Positions 26,777 to 35,676 are shown, counted from the first letter of the stretch. The stretch: DNA of 64,000 bases from Alloalcanivorax xiamenensis (GCF_009846745.1 NZ_AQPF01000001.1:1-64000), one strand, 5' to 3'. The notes: generated by a model from the sequence alone, not told the origin. Made by a program: numbers and translations.

Positions 26777-27759
26777 CAAATCGCCCACATGAACGACATA
26801 TTACCGAAGCTGATCGGATCGCTGTCGCGGATCGGCGAGGTAGAGTGCTGCAAGGTCATGGTGAAGCTGAAACGATCATTGCGGACACCCACCCCTCCGA
26901 TCATGGTGACGGTCCAATCTTCCTTGTCGATATTGTAATCCTCGCCCTTGCGCTCGATATAGGAATAACCGTTGTATTGCACGGATGAGCCCAGAAACAG
27001 CTCCCAGCCGAACCCGGGGTTATCGAACAGCCCCACCAGGGAGCCGGCGGTGCCGATACCCGCATAATCCGGAATGAAATTGCCGGGCAGATTGCGGCCG
27101 AAACGGATGAACCCTCCGGTCTGCGCATTACCGTCGAAATTATTGACGTCAACGCCCCAGGCGCCGCCCAGCTCCAGTTGATAGCCGCTATCGTATTCCC
27201 GCTTGAGGAAGCGGTGGGCGTGCAAAAAATAGACCCCTCCAATGAGATCCGGACCGAGCTGATTGTCCCACCCTCTTGGCCGGGTGGAGCCGGTGATCTT
27301 GTGGACGATCTTCTGGCTTTCCTCCGCGCCGGAGTCCGGGCCCACCACGCCACCTCTGATACCGTAGCCGTACAGATTATGGGTGTCCCAACTGAACAGG
27401 CCCAGTTCCAGATTGCTGTAGCCCACATAGGGCACATCACTGTAATCCGGCGTGGCACGCTCAATATCGTCGGGCGTCACCATGATCTGTTCCAGGCTGA
27501 CGGTGAGAGCATGGCGCTCATCCGCCGCTGACACTCCCGGCAGCGGATCCAGAGCCCGCGCCACCGCGCAGGTCGCTCCGCCATTGTCATCGCATTTGCC
27601 ATGACCATCGCCAACCCAGCTGATACGCAGGCCATTGGTGTAGTTCTTGTCCAAACCGACGAACAGGTCGTTATCCCACGAAAAACCGAGGGTATCCGCA
27701 CCACATACGCCAGCGAAGGAAAGGCCGGCACCGAGGATCCAATTCCGCATCCGAATCAT
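26776..27759 (-). CDS. LpxR-like lipid A deacylase family protein (DUF2219)
   Basis: Outer-membrane barrel protein of 327 residues. Signal peptide MIRMRNWILGAGLSFAGVCG. The family N-terminus LGFSWDNDLFVGLDKNYTNG with conserved Asn/Asp residues is present, as is LEQIMVTPDD and the C-terminal FSFTMTLQHSTSP with the conserved TxQ motif. LpxR removes the 3'-acyloxyacyl group of lipid A; this homologue probably modifies lipid A in the outer membrane. Its ATG overlaps the aroE stop (ATGA), so it is translated with a housekeeping operon. Confidence 0.85.
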   Translation of the reverse strand: MIRMRNWILGAGLSFAGVCGADTLGFSWDNDLFVGLDKNYTNGLRISWVGDGHGKCDDNGGATCAVARALDPLPGVSAADERHALTVSLEQIMVTPDDIERATPDYSDVPYVGYSNLELGLFSWDTHNLYGYGIRGGVVGPDSGAEESQKIVHKITGSTRPRGWDNQLGPDLIGGVYFLHAHRFLKREYDSGYQLELGGAWGVDVNNFDGNAQTGGFIRFGRNLPGNFIPDYAGIGTAGSLVGLFDNPGFGWELFLGSSVQYNGYSYIERKGEDYNIDKEDWTVTMIGGVGVRNDRFSFTMTLQHSTSPIRDSDPISFGNMSFMWAI

Positions 27760-28574
27760 GACGCGCTCCGTAGGCTATTGAGCACCGGACGAGTGTCCGG
27801 CCGCCACCCCCGCCAAACCTGAAAGGCCTCCGCCGCCTGCTCCACCAACATGCCCAGGCCATCCCGAACAGCCGCCGCGCCAGCGGCGTCCGCCCACCTC
27901 ATGAACGGCGTCGGCTGATGGCCATAAACCATGTCGTAGGCCACCGTATCCCGGTGCACCAGGTTCGCCGGCAACGCCGGCATTTCTCCTTGTAATCCCG
28001 ACGAGATAGCGTTGATGATGAGGTCGAAGTCACTGCTTAATTCCGTTAATCCCGCCGCCACCACAGGACAATGCGGATTCTGGAATAATGTGATCAGCGT
28101 CTCCGCCCGGGCTACGGTGCGGTTGGCGATCGTCAGCGCCGCCGGCTCACGCGCCAACAGCGGCCCGAGCACACCACGAACGGCACCGCCGGCACCCAGA
28201 ATCAGTATCCGCCGCCCTTGCAACACCCAGCCCTGGTTATCGCACAAATCGGTGATCAGTCCGGCACCGTCGGTGTTGTCTCCGCGCAGCTTGCCCCGTT
28301 CCCACCACAGCGTATTCACCGCTCCGGCCTGACGCGCCCGTTCAGTGAGTGTTGCGCACAGGTCATGGGCCTGTTCCTTGAACGGCACGGTAACGTTGGC
28401 GCCTTTGCCACCAGCCTGGAAGAAAGCGTCAACCAATTCGGCGAAGCCATTCAGAGGCGCTTCGATACGCTCGTAGCGGAGGTCCTCGCCGCGCTGAGCG
28501 GCAAAGGCATGGTGGATGTCCGGCGATCGCGAGTGGCTCACCGGATTGCCGAATACCGCGTAGCGATCGGTCAT
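27756..28574 (-). CDS. aroE: Shikimate dehydrogenase
   Basis: Cytosolic NADPH enzyme of 272 residues that reduces 3-dehydroshikimate to shikimate in aromatic amino acid synthesis. Substrate motif NPVSHSRSPDIHHAF, catalytic lysine in ANVTVPFKEQA, NTDGAGLITDL and the Rossmann loop ILGAGGAVRGVL are all present. ATG 28574 is chosen over GTG 28580 because AAGGAG lies six bases upstream; it overlaps the hemF stop (ATGA). The gene order hemF-aroE is common in gammaproteobacteria. Confidence 0.95.
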   Translation of the reverse strand: MTDRYAVFGNPVSHSRSPDIHHAFAAQRGEDLRYERIEAPLNGFAELVDAFFQAGGKGANVTVPFKEQAHDLCATLTERARQAGAVNTLWWERGKLRGDNTDGAGLITDLCDNQGWVLQGRRILILGAGGAVRGVLGPLLAREPAALTIANRTVARAETLITLFQNPHCPVVAAGLTELSSDFDLIINAISSGLQGEMPALPANLVHRDTVAYDMVYGHQPTPFMRWADAAGAAAVRDGLGMLVEQAAEAFQVWRGWRPDTRPVLNSLRSAS

Positions 28575-29479
28575 ATCCACTCCTTATGAATCAGAAACTG
28601 CTCGTACAACGCGGCTTCCTCACTGCCCGGCTCCGGGCGCCAGTCGTAATCCCAGCGCACCAACGGCGGCAGCGACATCAGAATCGATTCGGTGCGACCG
28701 CCGGACTGCAGGCCGAACAGGGTGCCACGGTCGTAGACCAGGTTGAACTCCACGTAACGTCCCCTCCGATAAAGCTGGAAGCGGCGCTGGCGTTCCCCAA
28801 AGGGCGTGGCCTTGCGGCGCGCCACGATAGGCCGGTAGGCGCGAATGAAAGCGTCACCAACGCTGCGCATGAAAGCAAAGCTGTGGTCAAAACCAAGCCG
28901 GTTGAAGTCATCGAAAAACAACCCGCCGATACCACGCGGTTCGTCCCGATGCTTCAGATGGAAGTAGCGATCGCACCAGGCCTTGAACTCCGCGTACAGG
29001 TCCTCGCCGAACGGCGCGCAGGCGTCCCTGGCCGCACTGTGCCAGGCCACCGCGTCCTCTTCGAATCCGTAATAGGGCGTCAGATCAAAACCACCACCGA
29101 ACCACCATACTGGCGATTCCCCCGGTTTTTCCGCCAGGAAGAAACGGACATTGGCATGACTGGTGGGCACATAGGGATTGTGTGGATGCAGAACCAGAGA
29201 AACGCCCATGGCCTGAAACGAACGCCCGGCCAGCTCCGGCCGATGAGCACTGGCGGAAGGCGGCAGGCTCTCGCCATGCACATGGGAGAAGTTGACCCCG
29301 CCTTTCTCAAACACGGCCCCCTCGCTGATCACCCGGCTGCGGCCGCCACCGCCCTCCGGGCGCTCCCAAGCGTCCTCGATGAAGCGGGCGCCGCCGTCCT
29401 CATCCTCAAGCTCCCGGCAAATGCGGTCCTGCAGTTCGAGCAGATAGCGCTTTACCGCTTGCGGCGCCACCTCGGTCAT
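28571..29479 (-). CDS. hemF: Oxygen-dependent coproporphyrinogen III oxidase
   Basis: Cytosolic enzyme of 302 residues converting coproporphyrinogen III to protoporphyrinogen IX with O2 in haem synthesis. Family stretches VFEKGGVNFSHVHG, NPYVPTSHANVRFFL, GGGFDLTPYYGFEEDAVAWH and the C-terminal YVEFNLVYDRGTLFGLQSGG are intact. The ATG at 29479 has GGAG at the proper distance; an ATG two codons earlier (29485) is also possible. It overlaps aroE and follows tsaC by 37 bases. Confidence 0.96.
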   Translation of the reverse strand: MTEVAPQAVKRYLLELQDRICRELEDEDGGARFIEDAWERPEGGGGRSRVISEGAVFEKGGVNFSHVHGESLPPSASAHRPELAGRSFQAMGVSLVLHPHNPYVPTSHANVRFFLAEKPGESPVWWFGGGFDLTPYYGFEEDAVAWHSAARDACAPFGEDLYAEFKAWCDRYFHLKHRDEPRGIGGLFFDDFNRLGFDHSFAFMRSVGDAFIRAYRPIVARRKATPFGERQRRFQLYRRGRYVEFNLVYDRGTLFGLQSGGRTESILMSLPPLVRWDYDWRPEPGSEEAALYEQFLIHKEWI

Positions 29480-29516
29480 CGGCATTTCTCCGTGGTTATC
29501 TGGACGGTCGCGCCGG

Positions 29517-30065
29517 TCAGGCCCGCACGACTCGCCCGGTTTCCAGATCGATAATGGTGGAGGGCCGGGCCCTGGGATCGCAGTCACCAGTAACGATGAA
29601 ATCCAGCTCCTCCCCCATTACCCGGGCGACCTGAAAGCGATTGCGAGCGGGGGGCTGGCCGGCGCGATTGGCGCTGGTGGAAATGATCGGCGTGCCCACG
29701 GCCCGGGCCAGGGCCCGCACCAGCGGATGCGGACTGACCCGCACCGCCACCTTGGCGTGTTCGCCGCGAACCCACTCCGGAACCGCCGGGGTGGCCGGCA
29801 GCAGGTAGGTCACCGGTGCCGGCCAGATATCGCTCAATTGCCGGCGTTCCGCGTCACTCAGAACCACCAGCCCGTCGAGCTGGGACAGGTCCGCTGCGAC
29901 CATGATCAACCCCTTACGCCAGGGCCGGGATTTGATCGCCAGCAGTCGGTTCACCGCCTCGCGGTTGAACGGGTCACAGCCAAGGCCGTAAACGGTTTCC
30001 GTGGGGTATGCGATTACGCCGCCCGCGTGAACAATGCGGGCCGCTGTGTCCAGGTGCAGATTCAT
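29517..30065 (-). CDS. tsaC: Threonylcarbamoyl-AMP synthase
   Basis: Protein of 182 residues of the Sua5/YciO/YrdC fold. It makes threonylcarbamoyl-AMP for the t6A37 modification of ANN-decoding tRNAs. GGVIAYPTETVYGLGCDP, the KxR triad part (AIKSRPWRKG) and IISTSANRAGQPP are conserved. Start ATG 30065 (MNLHLDTAARIVHAGG) fits the usual 185-190 residue length; the open frame upstream is not family-like. Lies between dprA and hemF as in Pseudomonas. Confidence 0.94.
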   Translation of the reverse strand: MNLHLDTAARIVHAGGVIAYPTETVYGLGCDPFNREAVNRLLAIKSRPWRKGLIMVAADLSQLDGLVVLSDAERRQLSDIWPAPVTYLLPATPAVPEWVRGEHAKVAVRVSPHPLVRALARAVGTPIISTSANRAGQPPARNRFQVARVMGEELDFIVTGDCDPRARPSTIIDLETGRVVRA

Positions 30066-30180
30066 GTGAAAAGCGCGTTGGGACGAATGGGGAGAGCCTC
30101 TCCGGTCGGCACGTAGGATACCCGTTGTAGCGTCCATCCCGCCAGCACCGGACGGTTCGCCGCCTGGCCACCCCGGCGGG

Positions 30181-31251
30181 TCAACCCTGCGGGCGGCTCA
30201 CATAGCCGCCGCCGACCCGTTCGATATACCCCTCCCGCTCCAGTTCCAGCAAGGCGGCGGTCAGCTCCGGCAGCGCCAGGCCGGAGCGTTCGCATAGCTG
30301 ATCCAGGGTATTCACGCCGCCGATGAAGTACCGCGGCAACGGCGACGGCGGTTCACTCAGTGACGGGCTGTGCGCCACCGTGCGATGAAAGTCCTCGAAG
30401 GCCGCCAGCACATCATCCACACATTCCAGCCAGTTGGCGCCCTCGCGCAGCAACTTATGGCAGCCCTTGCTGAGCGGGTTATGAATGGAACCGGGGATGG
30501 CGAATACTTCCCGCCCCTGTTCAGCGGCACAGCGGGCGGTGATCAGGGAGCCGCTGCGCAGCGCCGCCTCCACCACCACGACGCCCAGACTCAGGCCGCT
30601 AATAAGGCGATTGCGTTGCGGGAAAGAGCGCCGGGAAGGCGGCCGCCCCGGGGCGAATTCGCTGACCAGGGCACCGCCAGCGGCGACGATGTCCCCGGCC
30701 AGCCGGCAATGACGTGGCGGGTAAAGCTTGCCGGGGCCATGCCCCAGCACCGCCAGGGTGATCCCCGGGGCCGCCAGCGCGCCACGGTGAGCGGCGCCGT
30801 CCACGCCCAGGGCCAGCCCGCTGGTGACGGCGAATCCCGCCCCGGCCAGACAACGTCCGAAACGAAAGGCATTGGCTTCCCCTTCGGCGGAGGCGCCGCG
30901 GGCGCCGACCAGGGCGATCTGGGGACGCGCCAGCGCGGTCACCTCGCCCATTACCGCCAGCACCCCCGGCGCGTCCGGCAGATCCGCCAGCAGTGGAGGA
31001 TAATCCTCGTCCCCCAAGGCCAGCCAACGCCACCCCTGGCTGGCCAGCGGCCGCCACAGCGCTTCAAGGGACTCCGGGGCCGCCAGCCAGCGCCGGCGTT
31101 CGCCCGCATTCGGCAAACGCCCGGGCAAGGCCTCGCCATAGCGGGTCAGAGGGGTTTCGGCGATGGGGTAACGACGCAGGGCCTCACCGAGGTGCATGGA
31201 AGCGGGATCGAACGCCTTGGCCAATGCCAGGCGCGCAAGCTGGTCTCGCAT
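30181..31251 (-). CDS. dprA: DNA processing protein DprA/Smf
   Basis: Cytosolic protein of 356 residues that loads RecA onto incoming single-stranded DNA in natural transformation. The Rossmann-like core is complete: IALVGARGASAEGEANAFRF, VTSGLALGVDGAAHRGAL, GKLYPPRHCRLA, SFPQRNRLISGLSLGVVVVE and REVFAIPGSIHNPLSKGCH. A winged-helix C-terminal domain follows (DQLCERSGLALPELTAALLE). Start ATG 31251. Whether the strain is naturally competent cannot be judged here. Confidence 0.94.
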   Translation of the reverse strand: MRDQLARLALAKAFDPASMHLGEALRRYPIAETPLTRYGEALPGRLPNAGERRRWLAAPESLEALWRPLASQGWRWLALGDEDYPPLLADLPDAPGVLAVMGEVTALARPQIALVGARGASAEGEANAFRFGRCLAGAGFAVTSGLALGVDGAAHRGALAAPGITLAVLGHGPGKLYPPRHCRLAGDIVAAGGALVSEFAPGRPPSRRSFPQRNRLISGLSLGVVVVEAALRSGSLITARCAAEQGREVFAIPGSIHNPLSKGCHKLLREGANWLECVDDVLAAFEDFHRTVAHSPSLSEPPSPLPRYFIGGVNTLDQLCERSGLALPELTAALLELEREGYIERVGGGYVSRPQG

Positions 31252-31342
31252 AAAAACGCACCTCCCTGTGCGCGTTATGGACTCTGTAAATCGGCCTCAG
31301 GCCGAGTGCCAAAGGATTGTAGAACGACTCCAGTAAGAGATA

Positions 31343-31467
31343 GCTACGAAGCCGCTGTGGGAAGCGGCCTTGGCCGCGAAGTCTCTGGGCCGTTGGCCAT
31401 TCGCTTGCGAGCAAGCTTCCCACAGCGGCTTCGTAGCATGATCCGCGGGAGCCAGCCTGCTGGCGAA
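31343..31467. repeat. Compound REP element
   Basis: Arms 31343-31362 and 31418-31437 pair over 20 bases. The right part continues with CGCGGGAGCCAGCCTGCTGG, a second palindromic type. Bases 31397-31467 recur at 39875-39945 with 64 of 71 identical. It separates lysM from dprA. Confidence 0.8.
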
Positions 31468-31504
31468 GGGCGTGATAGGCACCATGGAACCTCCCACAGC
31501 AGGC

Positions 31505-32575
31505 TCAGTAGCTGCCTTCCGGGCTTTCCACCATGTCATTCATATAAACCGGACGCTCGGACTCCATGATCAGCCCATAGCTGACTTTCTCGAACACCCG
31601 GAACAGCACCAGGGAACCGGCCCGGGTACGGGGCAGACGCACCATCTCATCCTGCTGCCGGTCCCGAACCTGCTCGCCCTGCTGGAAGATATCCAGCACG
31701 TGGCCTTCCTCCATGCCTTCCCGGGCGCCGCGGTTGATCACTACCACGTCATTGCGGGCGACGCTGCTGATCCGGTCGAAGAAGCGGATGATACGGCCCT
31801 CCACTTTTTCCTCCGGCGCGTGTGGATACAGCAAAGCGCGCACGCGCTGATCCGGTTGCGGGAACAGCCGATCATCCACCCGCAGGTCCTCGGAAGAGCG
31901 CAACACCTGCATGGTGGCCATGTCTTCCTCGATACGCGCCACCGAGGCCAAACCGACCTGACGGGCCTCGTAGCCCAGCACCTCATCGGTGACCGGGTCC
32001 ACGTATTCTTCCCCCACTCGATACAGCCCATAGCGCTGCTCGGCGTTTTCCCAACGCTGCTCCGGGTCACGGGCGTGGACGGTATCGCCACCGCCGAAGA
32101 TGACACGGCGGTCCTGCCCACCGAGAATATAGGGCGCGGCGCTGATATCCGCGCGCTCCAGTACCAGGGCCTGCTTGAGATAGCTTTGGATGGCGTTCAT
32201 CGGAATCGCCGGGATGGCGTCCTCGCGGCTCATTTCCCGTATCCTGGGTGACAGCTTCACGGTGCCGTCGGGCAACTGGCTTTGCTCACCGCTGGCGCGA
32301 TCCAGCTCCAGCCGTGGTTCACCATCCACCCAGGACAGGCGAATGGCGTCACCGGGAAAAATCAGGTGCGGGTTCTTGATGGCGGGATTAACGTGCCAGA
32401 TCTCGGGCCATTGCCAGGGATGTTCCAGGAAACGCCCGCTGATGTCCCAGAGAGTATCGTCTTTCTTGACGTAGTAGACGTCCGGGTGATTATCGCGCAG
32501 GGTTACGGCGGAAACGCCGGCGGCCACCACCAGCATCGCGCACGCCGCCGCCAGGCGCCGGAGCGTTTTGATCAT
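31505..32575 (-). CDS. LysM-domain exported protein
   Basis: Protein of 356 residues with a signal peptide (MIKTLRRLAAACAMLVVAAG) and one LysM domain near the N-terminus (YYVKKDDTLWDISGRFLEHP, NPHLIFPGDAIRL), which binds peptidoglycan. The remaining 260 residues are the conserved family tail (SPRIREMSREDAIPAIPMNA) without a catalytic motif that I recognise. The equivalent gene lies between dprA and def in Pseudomonas. An open frame reaches upstream through def on the other strand but is an artefact; the start with a signal peptide at 32575 is clear. Confidence 0.88.
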   Translation of the reverse strand: MIKTLRRLAAACAMLVVAAGVSAVTLRDNHPDVYYVKKDDTLWDISGRFLEHPWQWPEIWHVNPAIKNPHLIFPGDAIRLSWVDGEPRLELDRASGEQSQLPDGTVKLSPRIREMSREDAIPAIPMNAIQSYLKQALVLERADISAAPYILGGQDRRVIFGGGDTVHARDPEQRWENAEQRYGLYRVGEEYVDPVTDEVLGYEARQVGLASVARIEEDMATMQVLRSSEDLRVDDRLFPQPDQRVRALLYPHAPEEKVEGRIIRFFDRISSVARNDVVVINRGAREGMEEGHVLDIFQQGEQVRDRQQDEMVRLPRTRAGSLVLFRVFEKVSYGLIMESERPVYMNDMVESPEGSY

Positions 32576-32691
32576 CAGTGGTTTCCTTTTATGATTATGA
32601 GCACCCACGTTGTGGATGCATCCCCCAAATCGGCGTGAGCCGATTCTCGATACTAGCAACGTGATCATAGAGTTAGCAACCAAATCTAAAG

Positions 32692-32712
32692 TAGTCTGGC
32701 AACAGCAGACTA
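32692..32712 (+). promoter_or_regulatory. Hairpin in the def leader
   Basis: TAGTCTG-GCAACAG-CAGACTA is a perfect 7-base stem ending 13 bases before the def start, in the divergent lysM-def spacer. It may affect def translation; I know of no named element here. Confidence 0.35.
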
Positions 32713-32725
32713 GCCGGGACCCCAA

Positions 32726-33232
32726 ATGGCCAAACTGGAAATACTTGAATTCCCCGACCCCCGACTCCGCACCGTAGCAAAACCGGTGGAGCAGGTGGAT
32801 GACGCGCTTCGCAAACTGATCGACGATATGATCGAAACCATGTACGAGGCATCCGGCATCGGTCTGGCGGCGACCCAGGTGAACGTGCATCAGCGTTTGC
32901 TGGTGATCGACATCTCCGAGGAACGGGATCAGCCGCTGGTGTTCATCAATCCGGAGATCACCCCGCTCACCGGGGATCTCGCTCCCTATGAGGAGGGCTG
33001 CCTGTCGGTGCCGGGCTTCTACGAACAGGTGGAGCGGCCGGCGCGGGTGATGATCAAGGCCCTGGACCGGGACGGCAATCCGTTTGAGATGGAGGCCGAC
33101 GGCCTGCTCGCCACCTGCATCCAGCACGAGATTGATCATCTGGACGGCAAGCTGTTCGTGGATTACGTATCGCGGCTCAAGCGCGACCGTATCAAGAAGA
33201 AACTGCAGAAGATTCACCGCCAGCAAGCCTGA
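32726..33232 (+). CDS. def: Peptide deformylase
   Basis: Cytosolic iron/zinc hydrolase of 168 residues that removes the formyl group from nascent proteins. The three motifs are intact: GIGLAATQ (residues 44-51), EGCLSVPGF with the metal-binding cysteine, and QHEIDHLDGKLF with both histidines and the catalytic glutamate. It begins the def-fmt-rsmB-trkA-trkH cluster, a conserved gammaproteobacterial order. The ribosome binding site is weak (GGGAC). Confidence 0.97.
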   Translation: MAKLEILEFPDPRLRTVAKPVEQVDDALRKLIDDMIETMYEASGIGLAATQVNVHQRLLVIDISEERDQPLVFINPEITPLTGDLAPYEEGCLSVPGFYEQVERPARVMIKALDRDGNPFEMEADGLLATCIQHEIDHLDGKLFVDYVSRLKRDRIKKKLQKIHRQQA

Positions 33233-33267
33233 GCGCCTGTTTAACGCTTCTAAGAAGCCGCTGAAGA

Positions 33268-33345
33268 ACGTCATGCCGGACTCGATCCGGCATCTCCCTC
33301 TACCAAGCCATGCGCCCTGCAGAGGAAGATCCCGGGATGACGGGG
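33268..33345. repeat. Second palindromic repeat type between def and fmt
   Basis: CGTCATGCCGGACTCGATCC begins an element with a perfect inner hairpin at 33273-33293 (ATGCCGGA-CTCGA-TCCGGCAT), closing with ATCCCGGGATGACGGGG. It looks like the widespread proteobacterial repeat that starts GTCATgCCGG and differs from the REP family elsewhere in the window. Confidence 0.55.
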
Positions 33346-33413
33346 TGTTTTTCAGAGGTTCCCTAACCAAGGGGCGGCAGCGCCGCCCTGCTTCCTGGAG
33401 ACGGATCACCATC

Positions 33414-34379
33414 GTGGCCCATTCCGAACCATCTTCCCGATTACGGCTGGCCTTCGCCGGCACGCCGGACTTCGCCGCGAGCTGCCTGCAAGCACTGCTG
33501 GACAGCTCGCACGACGTTGTCGCTGTCCTTACCCAGCCGGACCGGGGCGCCGGTCGCGGCAAAAAGGTCAAGCCGGGGCCGGTCAAAGCACTGGCGGAGA
33601 GCGCCGGCATCCCGGTTCTGCAACCCGCCACTCTTAAGGACGAGGCGATCCAGACCCGGCTCCGCGATCTCGAACTGGACGCGCTGATCGTGGTCGCCTA
33701 CGGCCTGATCATCCCCCAGGCGGTGCTGGATATCCCCCGGCTGGCCTGCGTCAACGTGCACGCTTCACTGCTGCCGCGCTGGCGCGGCGCGGCGCCGATC
33801 CAGCGCGCCATCATGGCCGGTGACCGGCAAAGCGGCACCACCATCATGCGCATGGACGCCGGCCTCGACACCGGCCCCATGCTGCTGGCCGAAGCGCTGG
33901 ACATCGGCGACCGTGAAACCGGCGGTGAACTGCACGACCGGCTGGCCGCACAGGGCGCGCGCCTGTTGATCACGGTGCTGGCGGATCTGCCCGGCCATTT
34001 ACAACGGGCACGGCCGCAGCCGGACGACGGCGTCACTTATGCCCACAAGCTGAGCAAGGAAGAAGCGCGCCTGGACTTCCGCCTGCCGGCCCGGGCCCTG
34101 AGCTGCCGCATCCGCGCGTTCAATCCCTGGCCGGTGTGCTGGTTTGATCTGGATGGCAAGGCGGTGCGGGTATGGGAAGCGCGGGAGTGCGACGCCGACA
34201 CCACCCTGCTGGAACCCGGCGACATCGTCACCGCCGATGCCGACGGCGTGGTGGTGGCCTGCGGCGACATTGCCTTGCGGCTGCAACGGATCCAGTTGCC
34301 GGGCAAGAAGCCGATGAGCGTGGCCGAGGTGCTGCGCGGCCATCCGGATCTGTTCGCGCGGGGCGGTCATCTTGGCTGA
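33414..34379 (+). CDS. fmt: Methionyl-tRNA formyltransferase
   Basis: Cytosolic enzyme of about 321 residues that formylates initiator Met-tRNA from 10-formyl-THF. Family motifs: LAFAGTPDFAASCLQALLDS, TQPDRGAGRGKKV, NVHASLLPRWRGAAPIQRAI with the catalytic Asn/His, and DTGPMLL. The C-terminal tRNA-binding domain starts near TYAHKLSKEEARLDF. The start is taken as GTG 33414 (MAHSEPSSRLRLAFAGTP), although GGAG is 13 bases away. The 3' end overlaps rsmB by eight bases. Confidence 0.94.
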   Translation: MAHSEPSSRLRLAFAGTPDFAASCLQALLDSSHDVVAVLTQPDRGAGRGKKVKPGPVKALAESAGIPVLQPATLKDEAIQTRLRDLELDALIVVAYGLIIPQAVLDIPRLACVNVHASLLPRWRGAAPIQRAIMAGDRQSGTTIMRMDAGLDTGPMLLAEALDIGDRETGGELHDRLAAQGARLLITVLADLPGHLQRARPQPDDGVTYAHKLSKEEARLDFRLPARALSCRIRAFNPWPVCWFDLDGKAVRVWEARECDADTTLLEPGDIVTADADGVVVACGDIALRLQRIQLPGKKPMSVAEVLRGHPDLFARGGHLG

Positions 34380-35676
34380 GCCGGCCCCCAACCCCCGTCT
34401 GGCGGCGGTACGCGCGCTCAATCGTGTGCTGCCGGGCAGCGGCGACGGCGCCAGTCTGCGTGAAGTGCTGCGCGCCCAGGCCCTGGAGGGCGCCGCCGGC
34501 GGTCTGATGCGCGATCTCTGCTTCGGCGTCTGCCGCTACCTGCGCCCGCTCAATCACTGGCTCAATCAGCAGCTGAGCAAGCCGCTCAAACCCAGTGCCC
34601 AACCGGTGCGTCTGGCGCTCCTGTGCGGCCTTTACGAATTGTGGTTCAGCGATCGCGCCGACCATGCGGTGGTCAACGCCTATCCGGACCTGTGCCGCAA
34701 ATTGAAGGCAGGCTGGGCCAGCGGCCTGGCCAACGCGGTCCTGCGCAAGGCCAGCCGTGTTGACGCCGCCACCGCCTTCGCCGGCTACCCTGACGCGGTG
34801 CGCTGGTCGCTGCCGGACTGGCTCTGGCAGCAATGGCAAAATGACTGGCCGGATCAGGCCGCCACCATGGCCGAGGCCAGCCTGGCGCCGCCGCCGCTGA
34901 CTCTGCGGGTGAATCAACGGCACCACGACCGCCACTTCTGGCTGGCGCGGTTCGGAGCCGAAGCCCGCGCCGGCGCCCTCTCTCCCTGGGCGTTGTATCT
35001 GTCACCACCCCGTCCAGTCACCGCCCTGCCCGGTTTCGCCGAGGGCGAACTGACGGTGCAGGACGAGGCGGCGCAACTGCCGGTGACCTTGATGGCGGTA
35101 CCCGACGGCGCGCGCATACTCGACGCCTGCGCCGCACCGGGCGGCAAGACCGGGCAGTTGGCCGAAACCTTTCCCGACGCGCGGCTGGTGGTACTGGACG
35201 TGTCCGAACCTCGCCTGCGTCAGGTGCGCGAGGCGCTCAAGCGTCTCGGCGCCGAGGCCACCGTGCTCCAGGGTGACGCCGCCGAACCGCGAAGCTGGTG
35301 GGACGGCGAGCCCTTCGACGCCATTCTGCTGGACGCGCCCTGCTCCGCCACCGGCATCCTGCGCCGCCAGCCGGACGTGAAATGGCATCGCCGCCGCCAG
35401 GACCTGCCGGCACTGGTGGATTTACAAGCGCGCATGCTGGATGCACTATGGCCGCTTCTGCGCCCCGGGGGTACGCTGGTGTACGCCACCTGCTCGGTGC
35501 TGCGCGCCGAAAACGATCAGCAAATCAGTGCGTTCCTGGAACGCACCGAGGACGCCACCGAGGACACGCCGGGCGTTGACGCCCCGTCACCGGCGGCGCG
35601 AGGCTGGCAATTGCTGCCGCGGGATCAGGGGCCGGACGGTTTTTATCTGGCCCGCCTGCGCAAAACCATGGGGTGA
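34372..35676 (+). CDS. rsmB: 16S rRNA m5C967 methyltransferase
   Basis: Protein of 434 residues. The N-terminal 140 residues form the NusB-like RNA-binding domain (AVRALNRVLPGSGDG). The C-terminal half is the SAM-dependent methyltransferase with DACAAPGGKTGQLAE, the first catalytic cysteine in LDAPCSATGILRRQPD and the second in VYATCSVLRAEND. The start appears to be TTG 34372, overlapping the fmt stop, which would be unusual but gives the family N-terminus. Modifies cytosine 967 of 16S rRNA. Confidence 0.94.
   Translation: MAEPAPNPRLAAVRALNRVLPGSGDGASLREVLRAQALEGAAGGLMRDLCFGVCRYLRPLNHWLNQQLSKPLKPSAQPVRLALLCGLYELWFSDRADHAVVNAYPDLCRKLKAGWASGLANAVLRKASRVDAATAFAGYPDAVRWSLPDWLWQQWQNDWPDQAATMAEASLAPPPLTLRVNQRHHDRHFWLARFGAEARAGALSPWALYLSPPRPVTALPGFAEGELTVQDEAAQLPVTLMAVPDGARILDACAAPGGKTGQLAETFPDARLVVLDVSEPRLRQVREALKRLGAEATVLQGDAAEPRSWWDGEPFDAILLDAPCSATGILRRQPDVKWHRRRQDLPALVDLQARMLDALWPLLRPGGTLVYATCSVLRAENDQQISAFLERTEDATEDTPGVDAPSPAARGWQLLPRDQGPDGFYLARLRKTMG

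Noticed and set aside
30370..31569. 399-codon plus-strand open frame opposite dprA
   Set aside because: Antisense to all conserved dprA motifs; Arg/Gln/Gly-rich without family features.
32576..33631. Upstream extension of the LysM protein to 708 residues
   Set aside because: It would run antisense through def and fmt; the signal peptide at 32575 marks the true start.
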